The notes: a model not told the origin generated them from the sequence alone. A stretch of DNA of 64,000 bases from Dickeya undicola (GCF_000784735.1 NZ_JSYG01000022.1:150415-214414); one strand, 5' to 3'. Positions 42,955 to 51,957 are shown, counted from the stretch's first letter. Numbers and translations are program-made.

Positions 42955-43830
42955 CATGGTTTCAATAAAGGAGTGAATGTTCGGGTTTTTGTTCTTGGGG
43001 TGGTAAATAGCATAAATATAACTCGATATTTTAAAGTCTTCGATGGGAAGGAAAATAATATCCTGTCTATTATTGGGTATGGTGGTTTTCCCCACCAGTG
43101 TTACCCCCAGCCCTGCACCGACTAATGCCAGTGCGGTATGAATTTCGATTGCTCGGTGTGAGATGGCCGGTACACAGTGGTGTTTCTTGAACATGTCAAA
43201 GATGCGAACCGAAAAACCACTCTTTTGGTCGCTCGGGAAAATGATAAACGGTGAATTGCAGAAGTCTCTCAACGTAATAAATTTCTTTCTTGAAAGATAG
43301 TGATTTTTCGGGATAGCTGCGACCAGTGGGTCAACCATAATAAGTTCATGGCATAATTCGCTGCTGACGAAGTTATCATTATCCATTTCACGAGTGATGC
43401 CGATATCAATAGCCTGATTGCCGAGCATCTCAGGTTGGTATTCCGAGAGTACTTCCTTGAGGTGAAGATTGATATGACCGTAACTGTCTGCGAAGTGTTT
43501 AATCGTTTCTGGCAGCAGGTTAAACATGACTGAGCGAACAAAACCGAGTGTGAGTGACGTTGATTCGCTATTCATGTATTGATAAGCATCGGTTTCTAGT
43601 TTTTCAAAGTTAAATATCAGTTCCTGAGCCCGCTGATATAAAAATTCCCCGAGTCGGGTTAATGTCATGGGTCTTGAGCTGCGGTTAAATAACTCTCCAT
43701 TTAGCTCTTTTTCCAATGCGGATATCTGCATACTTATCGCGGTAGGGGCGAGAAAAAGTTGTTTTGCGGCCTGGCTGGCGCTGCCGGTTTCGACCACCTT
43801 GCAGAAATACTGAAGCTGCTTAATATTCAT
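42937..43830 (-). CDS. LysR-type regulator of the RraA/ACS cassette
   Basis: 297 residues from ATG 43830 (GGAGAG upstream). MNIKQLQYFCKVVETGSASQ and AAKQLFLAPTAISMQISALE form the HTH; LGFVRSVMFNLLPETIKHFA and ALVGAGLGVTLVGKT belong to the sensor domain. It is convergent with the aldolase/transporter operon and is the only regulator next to it, so it is the best candidate to control it, though a divergent promoter arrangement is absent. Confidence 0.85.
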   Translation of the reverse strand: MNIKQLQYFCKVVETGSASQAAKQLFLAPTAISMQISALEKELNGELFNRSSRPMTLTRLGEFLYQRAQELIFNFEKLETDAYQYMNSESTSLTLGFVRSVMFNLLPETIKHFADSYGHINLHLKEVLSEYQPEMLGNQAIDIGITREMDNDNFVSSELCHELIMVDPLVAAIPKNHYLSRKKFITLRDFCNSPFIIFPSDQKSGFSVRIFDMFKKHHCVPAISHRAIEIHTALALVGAGLGVTLVGKTTIPNNRQDIIFLPIEDFKISSYIYAIYHPKNKNPNIHSFIETMKKIAG

Positions 43831-44113
43831 GCTTGCTCTCCGGCTGACTCTGGCATGTTTTATCGTCATCTCAGTATATCAATACTGGGGTTATAGCGGC
43901 ACTATTACTGTAATTTTCAGGAGATAGAATACTGCATCTGTAATGTCATATTGGTTTGGATAGTCCTGTTCTTGAAATAACGGGCGATGCTGTTACAGCA
44001 ATTGACTATTCAGCAAAGGCCATAGACGCCGTGAATACAATCAAATATTAATGTGGTTTTAAATCGAAATGTCATTGCACCCGTGTCTGGTTTTGTTGAA
44101 TAAATCTGACGTT
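43831..44113. other. Intergenic stretch, about 280 bp, upstream of the LysR gene
   Basis: Holds the presumed LysR promoter. No gene or repeat seen. Confidence 0.4.
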
Positions 44114-44260
44114 TATACCCAAAATAATTCGAGTTGCAGGACAAAACGTATTGTGTTGTTGAACAACGCGAAGCGTTGGCCTTTAGAGCAAGGCTCATTT
44201 GAGCCTTGTAACGCGGCAAGTGAACGACAAATTCGTTGGGGACGAATTTGACCAGCCAAC
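44114..44260. repeat. Dispersed palindromic repeat, copy 1
   Basis: Begins TATACCCAAAATAATTCGAG and contains the 20-bp palindrome CAAGGCTCATTTGAGCCTTG at 44189-44208. The same palindrome and opening TATACCC occur in copy 2 at 49582-49658. Repeats opening this way are common in intergenic DNA of several Enterobacterales. The right side merges into an IS5 remnant. Confidence 0.7.
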
Positions 44261-44304
44261 GGCCGGCCTCCGGTGAGAGACAGGATGTCTCTCATTTAAT
44301 CCCG

Positions 44305-44640
44305 ATGGCAAAGCAAAAGCATAACCTCACTAACTGGCCTGCATACAACAAGACGCTCAGGTAATACGATTCGCTGGCGGTATAGCTTGATGAGCCTGCT
44401 TGCGCTTTATGGCGTTGATCACGATATTTGAACGTTGTGGCTGACCGCTTGCCGGAGCGCTCCATCAAAATGAGCTGCCGAAACCATCGTAGTGGCCTCG
44501 GCAGAGAAAATAAACGCGGCTTTGCTGTTGTTATTGGTAAGTGATGACTTATCAATACGCGGGGACTTGAGGATGATACGGATCCAGCGTGGGCAACACG
44601 ACTGGAGAACCGTAGCATTCGCATCATCAAAGCCTGAGGT
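44305..44640 (+). pseudogene. IS5-family transposase remnant
   Basis: From ATG 44305 the frame reads MAKQKHNLTNWPAYNKTLR, stop, YDSLAV, stop, LDEPA, which matches the N-terminus of IS5/IS903-type transposases (NWPxYNKxL followed by SLTVWLDE). Two in-frame stops and loss of everything downstream make it dead. It lies directly beside the HD-GYP gene's 3' end. Confidence 0.7.
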
Positions 44641-44651
44641 TGAACATGACG

Positions 44652-46379
44652 TTAGAGTTTCAGTACCTTTAATTCATACTCCTGTGGGTCGGCAATATTG
44701 ATCAATTTACCGACCTGAGATAAATCCCCTTTAGAAACCACACTACTAATATTGGTATCTGGAAAGCGCAGATTTTTCACCAAATGCACTACTGTAGGTC
44801 GGCCTTTGTTATCAATGTCGAGGATCCAGCCAAGGAATCCTGCTGAGAATTTGGCCAGACTGCCGATGGGATAAGGGCCATAAATCTGGATATATCTTAC
44901 GAGCTGTGATTTGTCGTAGGCGTCAAGTGCATCGTGAATTTTACGATATGCCTCTAATGGTGTTCGCGGAGAAACGCCGTTACGCGCATGACGTAATCTG
45001 TTAACGGCTTTGATCACGGAAACCAATCTGATGAGAGGCGAGAGTTGGGTTCCCTGTTTACCCGCCGGATAGCCGCTACCGTCAAGACGTTCATTGGCAT
45101 TCTCTATCACTTCACGGCAAACTGGGCTCATTTCCCAGCCGAGTTCACTCAATTTTTGGCACAGTTCAGCAACATGGCCGCGCAGTATTGTTTTCTGGGC
45201 CGGGTTCATGTTGACCTTCAAAGAAGGAAGATGCGCATTGATGAGCAGGGGTTTGCCCATCGTATGCAGCAGCGCACCCAGTACGGCTTCGCGTATTTGT
45301 GGATCGTGTTGATCGTGAAGCAACAGCATATCAGCCAACGTGCCGGAGACTTGTACTGCATGTCGAACCCAGTCGGCTTCGTCACGCAGGAACGATAAAG
45401 CATATAAGAGTGCCTTACGATCCTTCTTGACCAGATATAACAAGGTATCAACACAGTCGTAAAAAATATCCAGCGGTAACTGGTTACGCGTTTTTACATA
45501 CATTAGCCCAATTTGGATATGGTGAGCGACTTCTAATACACCGCGCTCCGCAGGGGTTTGGCGTGTGCGCTTCTCGCGCTCCTGATGTTCCCGTAACAGA
45601 ATACTTTTCTCCCTGGCACTTGGTGTGAACAGTGAGGATGGATAGATCATACTGCCAGTAATACCGGTACGAAAGGCGGCTTCTCTTTCAACTTCATTGG
45701 TACACTGGAACAGTGCTTCAGATTGCGATGAAGATAAATTAATGAATTGGACACCAATAACGGCATAGCCGTTATTGCCAAAGGGGCGCATATGGCGAAT
45801 TTTTCCTTCAGCAAAGAGTGTGGTTCCATTTGGAAACTCTATAGTTATCCCTGGGATTTCATGGTTGACTTCCACCGAGATACTCTCGACAAGATCAATC
45901 TCTACTAAACAGCCACCCCTTGAGAGATTACGTAATTTTCCCGCTATCGTAAGTACATGACGATAGATTTCAATATGAACACGAGCTTGCATTCCGAGAA
46001 TAAAAGGTATGCGAATCCCTCCCCGATTTTCATGAATGAATACTGAATCGGGAAGTTGACACTCCAACCGGTATAACAGACTGTCAACTTTAAATAATTT
46101 GGTTGGTATATTGGTCAAACTATAAGTTTCTCTCTCGTTGTTTTCTACTCCCTTTAGTGCTTCAAGATCAAAGTTCAAACCACCCTCATCAAGGTAGTGT
46201 TCAATATCAGCGCCACTGTATTCAACCTCTAATATCATGCTACTGGTATCCAGGCTGAGCTCTCTGACATCGGCTTTTAGAGGATACGGCATACTTTTGG
46301 CATAAATTGACATTGCATGAGGATGTTGAATTAGCGAGCGAATGACATTATTCGGCGGGGGGGCGTAATGCTCCGTCAT
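44652..46379 (-). CDS. PilZ protein with degenerate C-terminal HD-GYP domain
   Basis: 575 residues. An N-terminal region of about 120 residues resembles the YcgR N-domain and is followed by a PilZ domain with RNLSRGGCLVEID (around 149-161), the RxxxR/DxSxxG-like c-di-GMP pocket. The C-terminal half is HD-GYP-like: ALLHTMGKPLL has His372 but Thr373 in place of the catalytic Asp, while the GYP loop RLDGSGYPAG (GYP at 436-438) is retained. It probably binds c-di-GMP but does not hydrolyse it, acting as a sensor or motility brake. A separate EAL gene lies 440 bp away in the other direction. Confidence 0.85.
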   Translation of the reverse strand: MTEHYAPPPNNVIRSLIQHPHAMSIYAKSMPYPLKADVRELSLDTSSMILEVEYSGADIEHYLDEGGLNFDLEALKGVENNERETYSLTNIPTKLFKVDSLLYRLECQLPDSVFIHENRGGIRIPFILGMQARVHIEIYRHVLTIAGKLRNLSRGGCLVEIDLVESISVEVNHEIPGITIEFPNGTTLFAEGKIRHMRPFGNNGYAVIGVQFINLSSSQSEALFQCTNEVEREAAFRTGITGSMIYPSSLFTPSAREKSILLREHQEREKRTRQTPAERGVLEVAHHIQIGLMYVKTRNQLPLDIFYDCVDTLLYLVKKDRKALLYALSFLRDEADWVRHAVQVSGTLADMLLLHDQHDPQIREAVLGALLHTMGKPLLINAHLPSLKVNMNPAQKTILRGHVAELCQKLSELGWEMSPVCREVIENANERLDGSGYPAGKQGTQLSPLIRLVSVIKAVNRLRHARNGVSPRTPLEAYRKIHDALDAYDKSQLVRYIQIYGPYPIGSLAKFSAGFLGWILDIDNKGRPTVVHLVKNLRFPDTNISSVVSKGDLSQVGKLINIADPQEYELKVLKL

Positions 46380-46820
46380 ACGATATCCCTCTTTGTATAG
46401 GTAGACCCTGGTGTTTTAGTCGGTTTTTTGTTTTTACTGAATTACAAGAAAATTATTGATGAATGGAAACCATAATGTTCAAAAAAAGTCATGATTCATT
46501 TATTAAAGGTAAACATCAATGCTGCATATAAGAAAATAAATTCAGCATTTCCTTCATCCTAACAAGGTTTATACATGCTTACAATGGCTGTACCTTTACG
46601 CGAAAGTGGTATGATCTCAGATGAAAATCATGAAAAATCATAATATTCCGATAAAAATAAGTTTTTTATATTGATTTAATCAAAAGCTACATAATTTATC
46701 ACTTTTTGTATATAGTTTTAAACGATCGTTAATTTGTTCATGATAGTCTTTACCTATTGGATTGGTGTTATTGATCATTTAAAACAATTTTCAAATACTT
46801 AGCCTAAATGTATAAAATTT
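46380..46820. other. Divergent control region, about 440 bp, between the two c-di-GMP genes
   Basis: Very AT-rich DNA carrying the promoters of both genes. No RNA gene or clear operator identified. Confidence 0.45.
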
Positions 46821-47615
46821 ATGAGGGGATATTTTAAGCGCCAAATTCGCTTGGAGAAGGAGCAAAACAGCAAGATGAACACGACGATGCTATATGTGAA
46901 TGGGCGGCGGATTTGGCTAAAAGCAGAGTATCAACCCATCATCCACTTACCTGAAAATAGAATATTCAGATATGAGACACTTGCTCGATTTTACCGTTCA
47001 AATGGCGAATTGCTTCCTACACAACAGATGATAGAAGAGATTGAATCCTGTGGGCTGATTAATGAAGTTACAGATTTCATCTTTGATGTTGTTTGCCGAG
47101 TAATAAGGTTTAAGAAAACATTATTGATATCTTTTAATTTTTCTCCTTACATATTTAACAATATTGAGTACCTGGATAAGTTGCATGAAATATGCGTGAA
47201 TTATGGTGTTAATCCACGGAGTATCGAAATTGAATTCAGTGAAAAAATCACACTGAAGCAGTTTATAGAGGGAGAGGCATTTTTAAGAAAGGCCAAAGAG
47301 TATGGATTTATGATCTCGCTAGACGATTTTGGTGCTGGGTGCTTGAAGATAGACAATCTTGCTTTGTTTAATTTCGATACAATTAAGATTGATCGCTCCA
47401 TTGTGGATGGAATTGGTACGGATTTCACTAAATTAGAAAAAATGCAAAATTTATTGCATAAATTAATTCCTTTGGGTGCCAATATCATCTATGAGGGTGT
47501 TGAAAAGGCTGCTGATTTAAATAAGTTAAAACGCTATTTACCCATTTTTATTCAAGGATACATTTTCTATCGTCCTTTGACATTTCAGCAGCTAAAACTG
47601 CTTGAGAATTTTTAG
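46821..47615 (+). CDS. Stand-alone EAL-domain phosphodiesterase
   Basis: 264 residues if started at ATG 46821, or 246 from ATG 46875, which has an AAGGAG upstream but at a long distance. EYQPIIHLPENRIFRYETLA carries ETL in place of EAL; other catalytic residues are present: Asn in ISFNFSP, Glu in EIEFSE, two Asp in SLDDFGAG, Lys in IKIDRS, Glu in IYEGVE, Gln in IQGYIFYRP. It has no sensor, GGDEF or membrane segment, so activity would depend on partners or expression level. It is divergent from a PilZ/HD-GYP gene. Confidence 0.85.
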   Translation: MRGYFKRQIRLEKEQNSKMNTTMLYVNGRRIWLKAEYQPIIHLPENRIFRYETLARFYRSNGELLPTQQMIEEIESCGLINEVTDFIFDVVCRVIRFKKTLLISFNFSPYIFNNIEYLDKLHEICVNYGVNPRSIEIEFSEKITLKQFIEGEAFLRKAKEYGFMISLDDFGAGCLKIDNLALFNFDTIKIDRSIVDGIGTDFTKLEKMQNLLHKLIPLGANIIYEGVEKAADLNKLKRYLPIFIQGYIFYRPLTFQQLKLLENF

Positions 47616-47792
47616 ATTTTTCGATAGCTGGTCGAGCTTAGCTTTTACTTAAACAGATTAGCATGGTGAACGTATCAAGCCGTTTGATGACTCGGCTACT
47701 TCTCAGCCCTGCTGCATTCCGCGCTGGCGAAATTAACCAATATGTTTACGGTGAGGGGATGACGTGTCGCTACCGCTATCTTTTTCCCACCA

Positions 47793-47822
47793 TTGACCTT
47801 TTTAGCCAATCTTTCCAATAAT
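47793..47822 (+). promoter_or_regulatory. Predicted sigma-70 promoter of thiMD
   Basis: TTGACC at 47793-47798 and AATAAT at 47817-47822, spaced by 18 bp, lie just before the TPP riboswitch. No other pair nearby fits better. Confidence 0.6.
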
Positions 47823-47832
47823 GGCGTTCGTT

Positions 47833-47930
47833 GACTCGGGGTGCCGCTTTTCTGTCATGGAAAACGGCTGAGATATACCCGTATTACCTGATCTGGATTA
47901 TGCCAGCGTAGGGAAGTCACGGTATCTCAC
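47833..47930 (+). ncRNA. TPP riboswitch (THI element)
   Basis: The conserved segments ACTCGGGGTGCC, GGCTGAGATATACCC, ACCTGATCTGGAT and GCCAGCGTAGGGAAG occur in the right order and spacing. Binding of thiamine pyrophosphate would mask expression of thiM and thiD, whose start is about 40 bp further on. Confidence 0.97.
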
Positions 47931-47965
47931 CGGTGCCGCCTTCTTTCACGCCGGTTGGGAGGTTT

Positions 47966-48760
47966 ATGAACGCTCGACCTGTACTTTTCCCTGCCGCGTC
48001 CGTCGCGGATTCCCTTGATGCTTTCCGTTTGCACGCACCGCTGGTGCACTGCCTCACCAATGAGGTGGTGCAGGGGTTTACTGCGAATGTGTTGCTGGCG
48101 CTGGGTGCTTCGCCCGCGATGGTGGTGGACGCGAGTGAGGCCGTACAGTTTGGCGCGCTGGCGGACGGGTTACTCATCAATCTGGGCACGCTGGAAGCCG
48201 ACCGCGCACAAGCGATGCGCGCGGCGGTCGCGAGTGCCATCGAGGTTGGTACACCCTGGGTGCTAGACCCGGTCGCGGTAGGTGGCCTGCGTTTTCGCAC
48301 CGAGTTTGCTTTTGAATTGTTGGCGATGAAACCGACAGCGATCCGTGGCAACGCTTCCGAGATCATGGCGCTGGCTGGCGAACGGTCGGCCGGGCGCGGG
48401 GTGGACAGCGGTAACGATGTGCTGGCGGCACTGCCTTCAGCCATTGCGTTGGCGCGCCGCTGGGCCACCTGTGTGGCGGTAACCGGCGAAGTGGATTACG
48501 TGACCGACGGCGATCGGGTACTGGCTATCCCCGGTGGCGACCCGCTGATGACGCGGGTGGTCGGCACCGGGTGTGCGCTGTCGGCGGCGGTGGCTGGTTT
48601 CTGCGCTTTGGAGGGGGACCGGCTCAGTCATGTTGCCGCCGCCTGTGCGGTGATGTCGCGTTGCGGGCAGCAGGCTGCGGCGCAGGCACGTGGGCCGGGG
48701 AGTTTCATCCCCGCGTTTCTGGATGCGCTCTATACCCTAAATCGGGAGGCGCTGGCATGA
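47966..48760 (+). CDS. thiM: ThiM, hydroxyethylthiazole kinase
   Basis: 264 residues from ATG 47966 with GGGAGG upstream. [20 protein letters not shown], then [32 protein letters not shown] and [15 protein letters not shown] are the ThiM kinase blocks. It phosphorylates 4-methyl-5-hydroxyethylthiazole in thiamin salvage. Its stop overlaps thiD (ATGA). Controlled by the TPP riboswitch in front. Confidence 0.97.
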   Translation: MNARPVLFPAASVADSLDAFRLHAPLVHCLTNEVVQGFTANVLLALGASPAMVVDASEAVQFGALADGLLINLGTLEADRAQAMRAAVASAIEVGTPWVLDPVAVGGLRFRTEFAFELLAMKPTAIRGNASEIMALAGERSAGRGVDSGNDVLAALPSAIALARRWATCVAVTGEVDYVTDGDRVLAIPGGDPLMTRVVGTGCALSAAVAGFCALEGDRLSHVAAACAVMSRCGQQAAAQARGPGSFIPAFLDALYTLNREALA

Positions 48761-49560
48761 AACGCATCAACGCGCTGACTATCGCGGGCACCGATCCGAG
48801 CGGCGGTGCCGGTATTCAGGCTGACCTGAAAACATTCTCGGCATTGGGCGCTTACGGCACCAGTGTGATTACTGCCTTGGTGGCACAGAATACGCGAGGC
48901 GTACAGTCGGTCTACCGCATTGAACCGGCGTTTGTCGCAGCCCAACTGGACTCGGTACTGAGCGATGTCCGTATCGATAGCGCTAAAATTGGCATGTTGG
49001 CGCAGACGGATATTGTGGAAGCGGTGGCGGACCGGCTGCAACGCTACCCGGTGCCGTATGTGGTGCTGGATACGGTGATGCTGGCGAAAAGTGGCGATCC
49101 GTTGCTGGCACCGGAAGCGGTGGCAGCGGTACGTCAGCTACTGTTGCCGCGGGTGTCGCTGATAACCCCCAATTTGCCCGAGGCGGCGGCGCTGTTACAG
49201 TGTGAACCTGCCAACGATGAACGGGGTATGCGCAGGCAAGGGGATGCGCTGCTGGCGATGGGGTGCCAGGCGGTGCTGATGAAAGGGGGTCATCTGAGCG
49301 ACAGTGAAAGCCCAGACTGGCTGTTTATGCCGGATGCGGAGCCGGTGCGGCTGAGCGCGCCGCGCGTCAACACCCGGCATACCCACGGCACCGGCTGCAC
49401 GCTGTCGGCAGCGCTGGCGGCGTTGCGCCCGCGTTATGACAACTGGCCGGATACCCTGGCCGCCGCGCGGGCGTATCTGCAAGGCGCGCTGGAGCAGGCG
49501 GATTCGCTGGAAGTCGGCCACGGCATCGGCCCGGTACACCATTTTCACCGCTGGTGGTAA
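48757..49560 (+). CDS. thiD: ThiD, hydroxymethylpyrimidine (phosphate) kinase
   Basis: 267 residues from ATG 48757. [20 protein letters not shown] and [18 protein letters not shown] are the PfkB-like kinase signatures of ThiD. It makes HMP-pyrophosphate for thiamin synthesis. Co-transcribed with thiM as in Escherichia coli. A longer frame starting at 48571 is an overlap artefact inside thiM. Confidence 0.97.
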   Translation: MKRINALTIAGTDPSGGAGIQADLKTFSALGAYGTSVITALVAQNTRGVQSVYRIEPAFVAAQLDSVLSDVRIDSAKIGMLAQTDIVEAVADRLQRYPVPYVVLDTVMLAKSGDPLLAPEAVAAVRQLLLPRVSLITPNLPEAAALLQCEPANDERGMRRQGDALLAMGCQAVLMKGGHLSDSESPDWLFMPDAEPVRLSAPRVNTRHTHGTGCTLSAALAALRPRYDNWPDTLAAARAYLQGALEQADSLEVGHGIGPVHHFHRWW

Positions 49561-49581
49561 ATGCCCCCTCTCGACACCAGC

Positions 49582-49658
49582 TATACCCAACAGGACAAGG
49601 CTCATTTGAGCCTTGTCACGCCGCCAGCACACCTGCAACGTGAAATATGACCGGTATA
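49582..49658. repeat. Dispersed palindromic repeat, copy 2
   Basis: TATACCCAA (49582-49590), the palindrome CAAGGCTCATTTGAGCCTTG (49596-49615) and a closing CCTGCAACGTGAAATATGAC outline a compact element that shares its core with the copy near 44.2 kb. It sits after thiD and may act as its transcription end. Confidence 0.7.
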
Positions 49659-49721
49659 TAAGAAAATCAGATAAATAGTAAAAAATATTGCATAGACAGC
49701 CTGTTCATGACCCGGTAATTT

Positions 49722-49737
49722 TGTGATCTGGATCAGG
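49722..49737. promoter_or_regulatory. CRP-like site upstream of psiE
   Basis: TGTGA-TCTGGA-TCAGG at 49722-49737 is close to the CRP consensus TGTGA-N6-TCACA. In Escherichia coli psiE is under CRP and PhoB control, which supports the call, but no clear Pho box is seen here. Confidence 0.5.
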
Positions 49738-49851
49738 TTATTGCCTGCGGGCCGGGCTATCGAATGCCGGATTTGGGGTGATGTTTTTTCTGAGCGATCG
49801 TTCTCTCTGAATGGTCGTTTTTCTCTGAATGAGATTGTTGAGGAGATACTC

Positions 49852-50259
49852 ATGGCGGGTTCAGCGCGAGCGGTCCTGATTGCCAAAGGGTTGCAGACCA
49901 TACTCAATTTTGGCCTGTTGGTGCTGGCGGTGATTCTGGTCGTCTTTCTGGGTAAGGAAACCTGGCATCTGGCTACGGTACTGCTGGTCAGCAATGAGAA
50001 AGAGTCGTCTTACATGCTGATCGAAAGCCTGGTGATTTATTTTCTCTACTTCGAATTTCTGGCGCTGATCGTGAAGTATTTCCTGTCCGGTTATCACTTC
50101 CCGCTGCGTTATTTCATCTACATCGGCATTACTGCCATCGTGCGGTTGATCATCGTCGACCATAAAAACCCGGCGGACACCTTCACCTACGCCGGGGCGA
50201 TTCTGATACTGGTGATCACGCTCTATCTGGTTAACAGCCCGCGCCTGAAGCGGGAGTAG
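49852..50259 (+). CDS. psiE: PsiE, phosphate-starvation-inducible membrane protein
   Basis: 135 residues from ATG 49852, with GAGGAGA upstream. Four hydrophobic segments (for example [20 protein letters not shown] and [20 protein letters not shown]) and the block [20 protein letters not shown] match PsiE. Function is unknown beyond induction under phosphate limitation in E. coli. Upstream are three roughly 18-bp repeats (49788-49835). Confidence 0.93.
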   Translation: MAGSARAVLIAKGLQTILNFGLLVLAVILVVFLGKETWHLATVLLVSNEKESSYMLIESLVIYFLYFEFLALIVKYFLSGYHFPLRYFIYIGITAIVRLIIVDHKNPADTFTYAGAILILVITLYLVNSPRLKRE

Positions 50260-50263
50260 CCAG

Positions 50264-50358
50264 AAAAGAAAAAGCCAGCTCAAGGGAGATTGAGCTGGCC
50301 AAGGAGGTGGTTCCTAGTAGCTTAACTACGCTTATTTTTCGTTTTGTATTTTCTCAGC
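50264..50358 (-). ncRNA. cyaR: CyaR (RyeE) small RNA homologue
   Basis: The minus strand carries AGGAACCACCTCCTTGGCC followed by a terminator stem AGCTCAA/TTGAGCT around TCTCCC and a T-rich tail. AGGAACCACCTCCTTAGCC with AATCTCCCTT in the terminator loop is the signature of E. coli CyaR. The 5' end GCTGAGAAAAT (50358) aligns with the known GCTGAAAAAC start. Length is about 95 nt. As in E. coli it lies just downstream of trhP (yegQ) on the same strand. CyaR binds Hfq and represses targets such as ompX; target genes here are not inferred. Confidence 0.9.
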
Positions 50359-50364
50359 GCTGCA

Positions 50365-50407
50365 ATAGTAACCAGTTAGCCAGACCATTGATGTGATCAG
50401 ATTCTAA
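50365..50407 (-). promoter_or_regulatory. CRP-dependent class II promoter of cyaR
   Basis: On the minus strand TACTAT (50365-50370) forms the -10 element seven bases before the start at 50358. A CRP-like site, TTAGA-N6-TCACA (50392-50407), is centred 41.5 bp upstream of that start, the exact spacing of class II CRP activation. CyaR is known to require CRP-cAMP in E. coli. Confidence 0.75.
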
Positions 50408-50444
50408 AAAATGTCACAATTGGCACCATACTGTCACTTTTTTG

Positions 50445-51821
50445 TTATTTTGCGTGCGGATTGCGGGTGCTCGTACCCGGCAGATTACGCAGCAACAACG
50501 CAAACTCCAGCGCGATGTCGTCCGGCACCGGCAGATACACCGTATGACCATCGCCTGGTGCAACATCGATCGGCTGACCTTTCTTGTTAAGCAGGGTGTC
50601 GATAGTGAACTGGACGTTGCCGCCCGGCGTCATCATTTCCACGCTGTCGCCGCGGGAGAACTTGTTCTTGACCGCCACTTCCGCCAGCCCATCGCGTCGC
50701 TCGCCGGTAAACTCCCCGACAAACTGCTGCTGGTCTGATACCGAGTAACCGTAGTCGTAATTCTGGTAATCCTCGTGGACGTGACGACGCAGGAAGCCTT
50801 CGGTGTAACCGCGGTGCGCCAGCCCTTCCAGCGTTTGCAACAGCGTTGGGTCGAACGGTTTGCCCGCGGCGGCATCGTCAATGGCGCGGCGATACACCTG
50901 CGCGGTGCGGGCGCAGTAGTAGAACGATTTGGTGCGCCCTTCGATTTTCAGTGAGGCGACCTGCATGTTGGTCAGGCGTTCCACGTGCTGAATGGCGCGC
51001 AAGTCGCGCGAGTTCATGATGTAGGTGCCGTGTTCGTCTTCAAACGCGCTCATGTATTCGCCCGGACGCTGCTTCTCTTCCAGCATGAATACCTTGTCGG
51101 TGGGCGCGCCGATACCCAGCGTTGGCTCCACCGTAACGGCGTCGAGCTGTGTGACGGCAATCGGCTCGTGGATATGCACGATGTTGCCTACCGTGTCTTC
51201 TTTGCCTTCCTGCACGTTGTATTCCCAGCGGCAGGCGTTGGTGCAGGTGCCCTGATTCGGGTCGCGCTTATTGATATAACCGGACAGCAGGCAGCGGCCG
51301 GAATAAGCCATGCACAGCGCGCCGTGGACGAAGATTTCCAGTTCCATGTCTGGCACCTGGGTACGGATTTCCTCAATCTCTTCCAGCGACAGCTCGCGCG
51401 ATAGGATCACTCGGCTCAACCCCATCTGCTGCCAGAATTTCACCGTCGCCCAGTTTACCGCGTTGGCCTGTACCGACAGGTGGATTGGCATCTGCGGGAA
51501 GTTTTCCCGCACCAGCATGATCAAGCCGGGGTCGGACATGATCAGCGCATCCGGGTTCATTTCGACAACCGGTTGCAGGTCGCGCAGGAAGGTTTTCAGT
51601 TTGGCGTTATGGGGCGCGATGTTAACCACCACGTAGAATTTTTTACCCAGCGCGTGGGCTTCGCTAATGGCTTGCGCCAGCGTTTGGTGGTTGAACTCGT
51701 TGTTGCGCACACGCAGGCTGTAGCGGGGCTGGCCGGCATAAATTGCATCAGCGCCATAGGCAAAGGCGTAACGCATATTCTTCAGCGTACCGGCCGGAGA
51801 GAGTAATTCCGGTTTGAACAT
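50445..51821 (-). CDS. trhP: TrhP (YegQ), tRNA uridine-34 prephenate-dependent hydroxylation protein
   Basis: 458 residues, U32 peptidase-like family. ELLSPAGTLKNMRYAFAYGA at the start, EIFVHGALCMAYSGRCLLSG with the Cys-rich YINKRDPNQGTCTNACRWEY (cluster ligands) and KIEGRTKSFYYCARTAQVYR are diagnostic. It acts with TrhO-type enzymes in forming 5-hydroxyuridine at tRNA position 34. Upstream lies a small GC hairpin (51853-51872), downstream the cyaR sRNA. Confidence 0.95.
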   Translation of the reverse strand: MFKPELLSPAGTLKNMRYAFAYGADAIYAGQPRYSLRVRNNEFNHQTLAQAISEAHALGKKFYVVVNIAPHNAKLKTFLRDLQPVVEMNPDALIMSDPGLIMLVRENFPQMPIHLSVQANAVNWATVKFWQQMGLSRVILSRELSLEEIEEIRTQVPDMELEIFVHGALCMAYSGRCLLSGYINKRDPNQGTCTNACRWEYNVQEGKEDTVGNIVHIHEPIAVTQLDAVTVEPTLGIGAPTDKVFMLEEKQRPGEYMSAFEDEHGTYIMNSRDLRAIQHVERLTNMQVASLKIEGRTKSFYYCARTAQVYRRAIDDAAAGKPFDPTLLQTLEGLAHRGYTEGFLRRHVHEDYQNYDYGYSVSDQQQFVGEFTGERRDGLAEVAVKNKFSRGDSVEMMTPGGNVQFTIDTLLNKKGQPIDVAPGDGHTVYLPVPDDIALEFALLLRNLPGTSTRNPHAK

Positions 51822-51852
51822 GGTGTTTTCTCAAGTCTGATCACAGGTCAGG

Positions 51853-51872
51853 CTGTTCCCGGACGGGAACAG
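51853..51872. repeat. Short perfect hairpin in the trhP leader
   Basis: CTGTTCCCG and CGGGAACAG flank two bases, so a stem of eight pairs with a four-base loop could form. It has no T run and is not a clear terminator. Confidence 0.4.
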
Positions 51873-51957
51873 TAAAGGCGGCAGATTCTAACGCCAACGG
51901 CGGGAAAAATCAGTAGTCAGCTTACAAAAAGTAAGTCTATTGGCGTACAGGGCTGTA

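Noticed and set aside
44292..44630. A 112-codon minus-strand frame before the HD-GYP gene
   Set aside because: The plus strand of the same DNA is a recognisable IS5-type transposase remnant with stops, so this is its shadow.
46640..46655. TTCCGATAA before the EAL gene considered as a flagellar sigma-28 -10 element
   Set aside because: No matching TAAA-type -35 at the required distance.
49681..49720. Possible Pho box before psiE
   Set aside because: Only a weak half (CTGTTCAT) is visible; the direct repeat needed for PhoB is missing.
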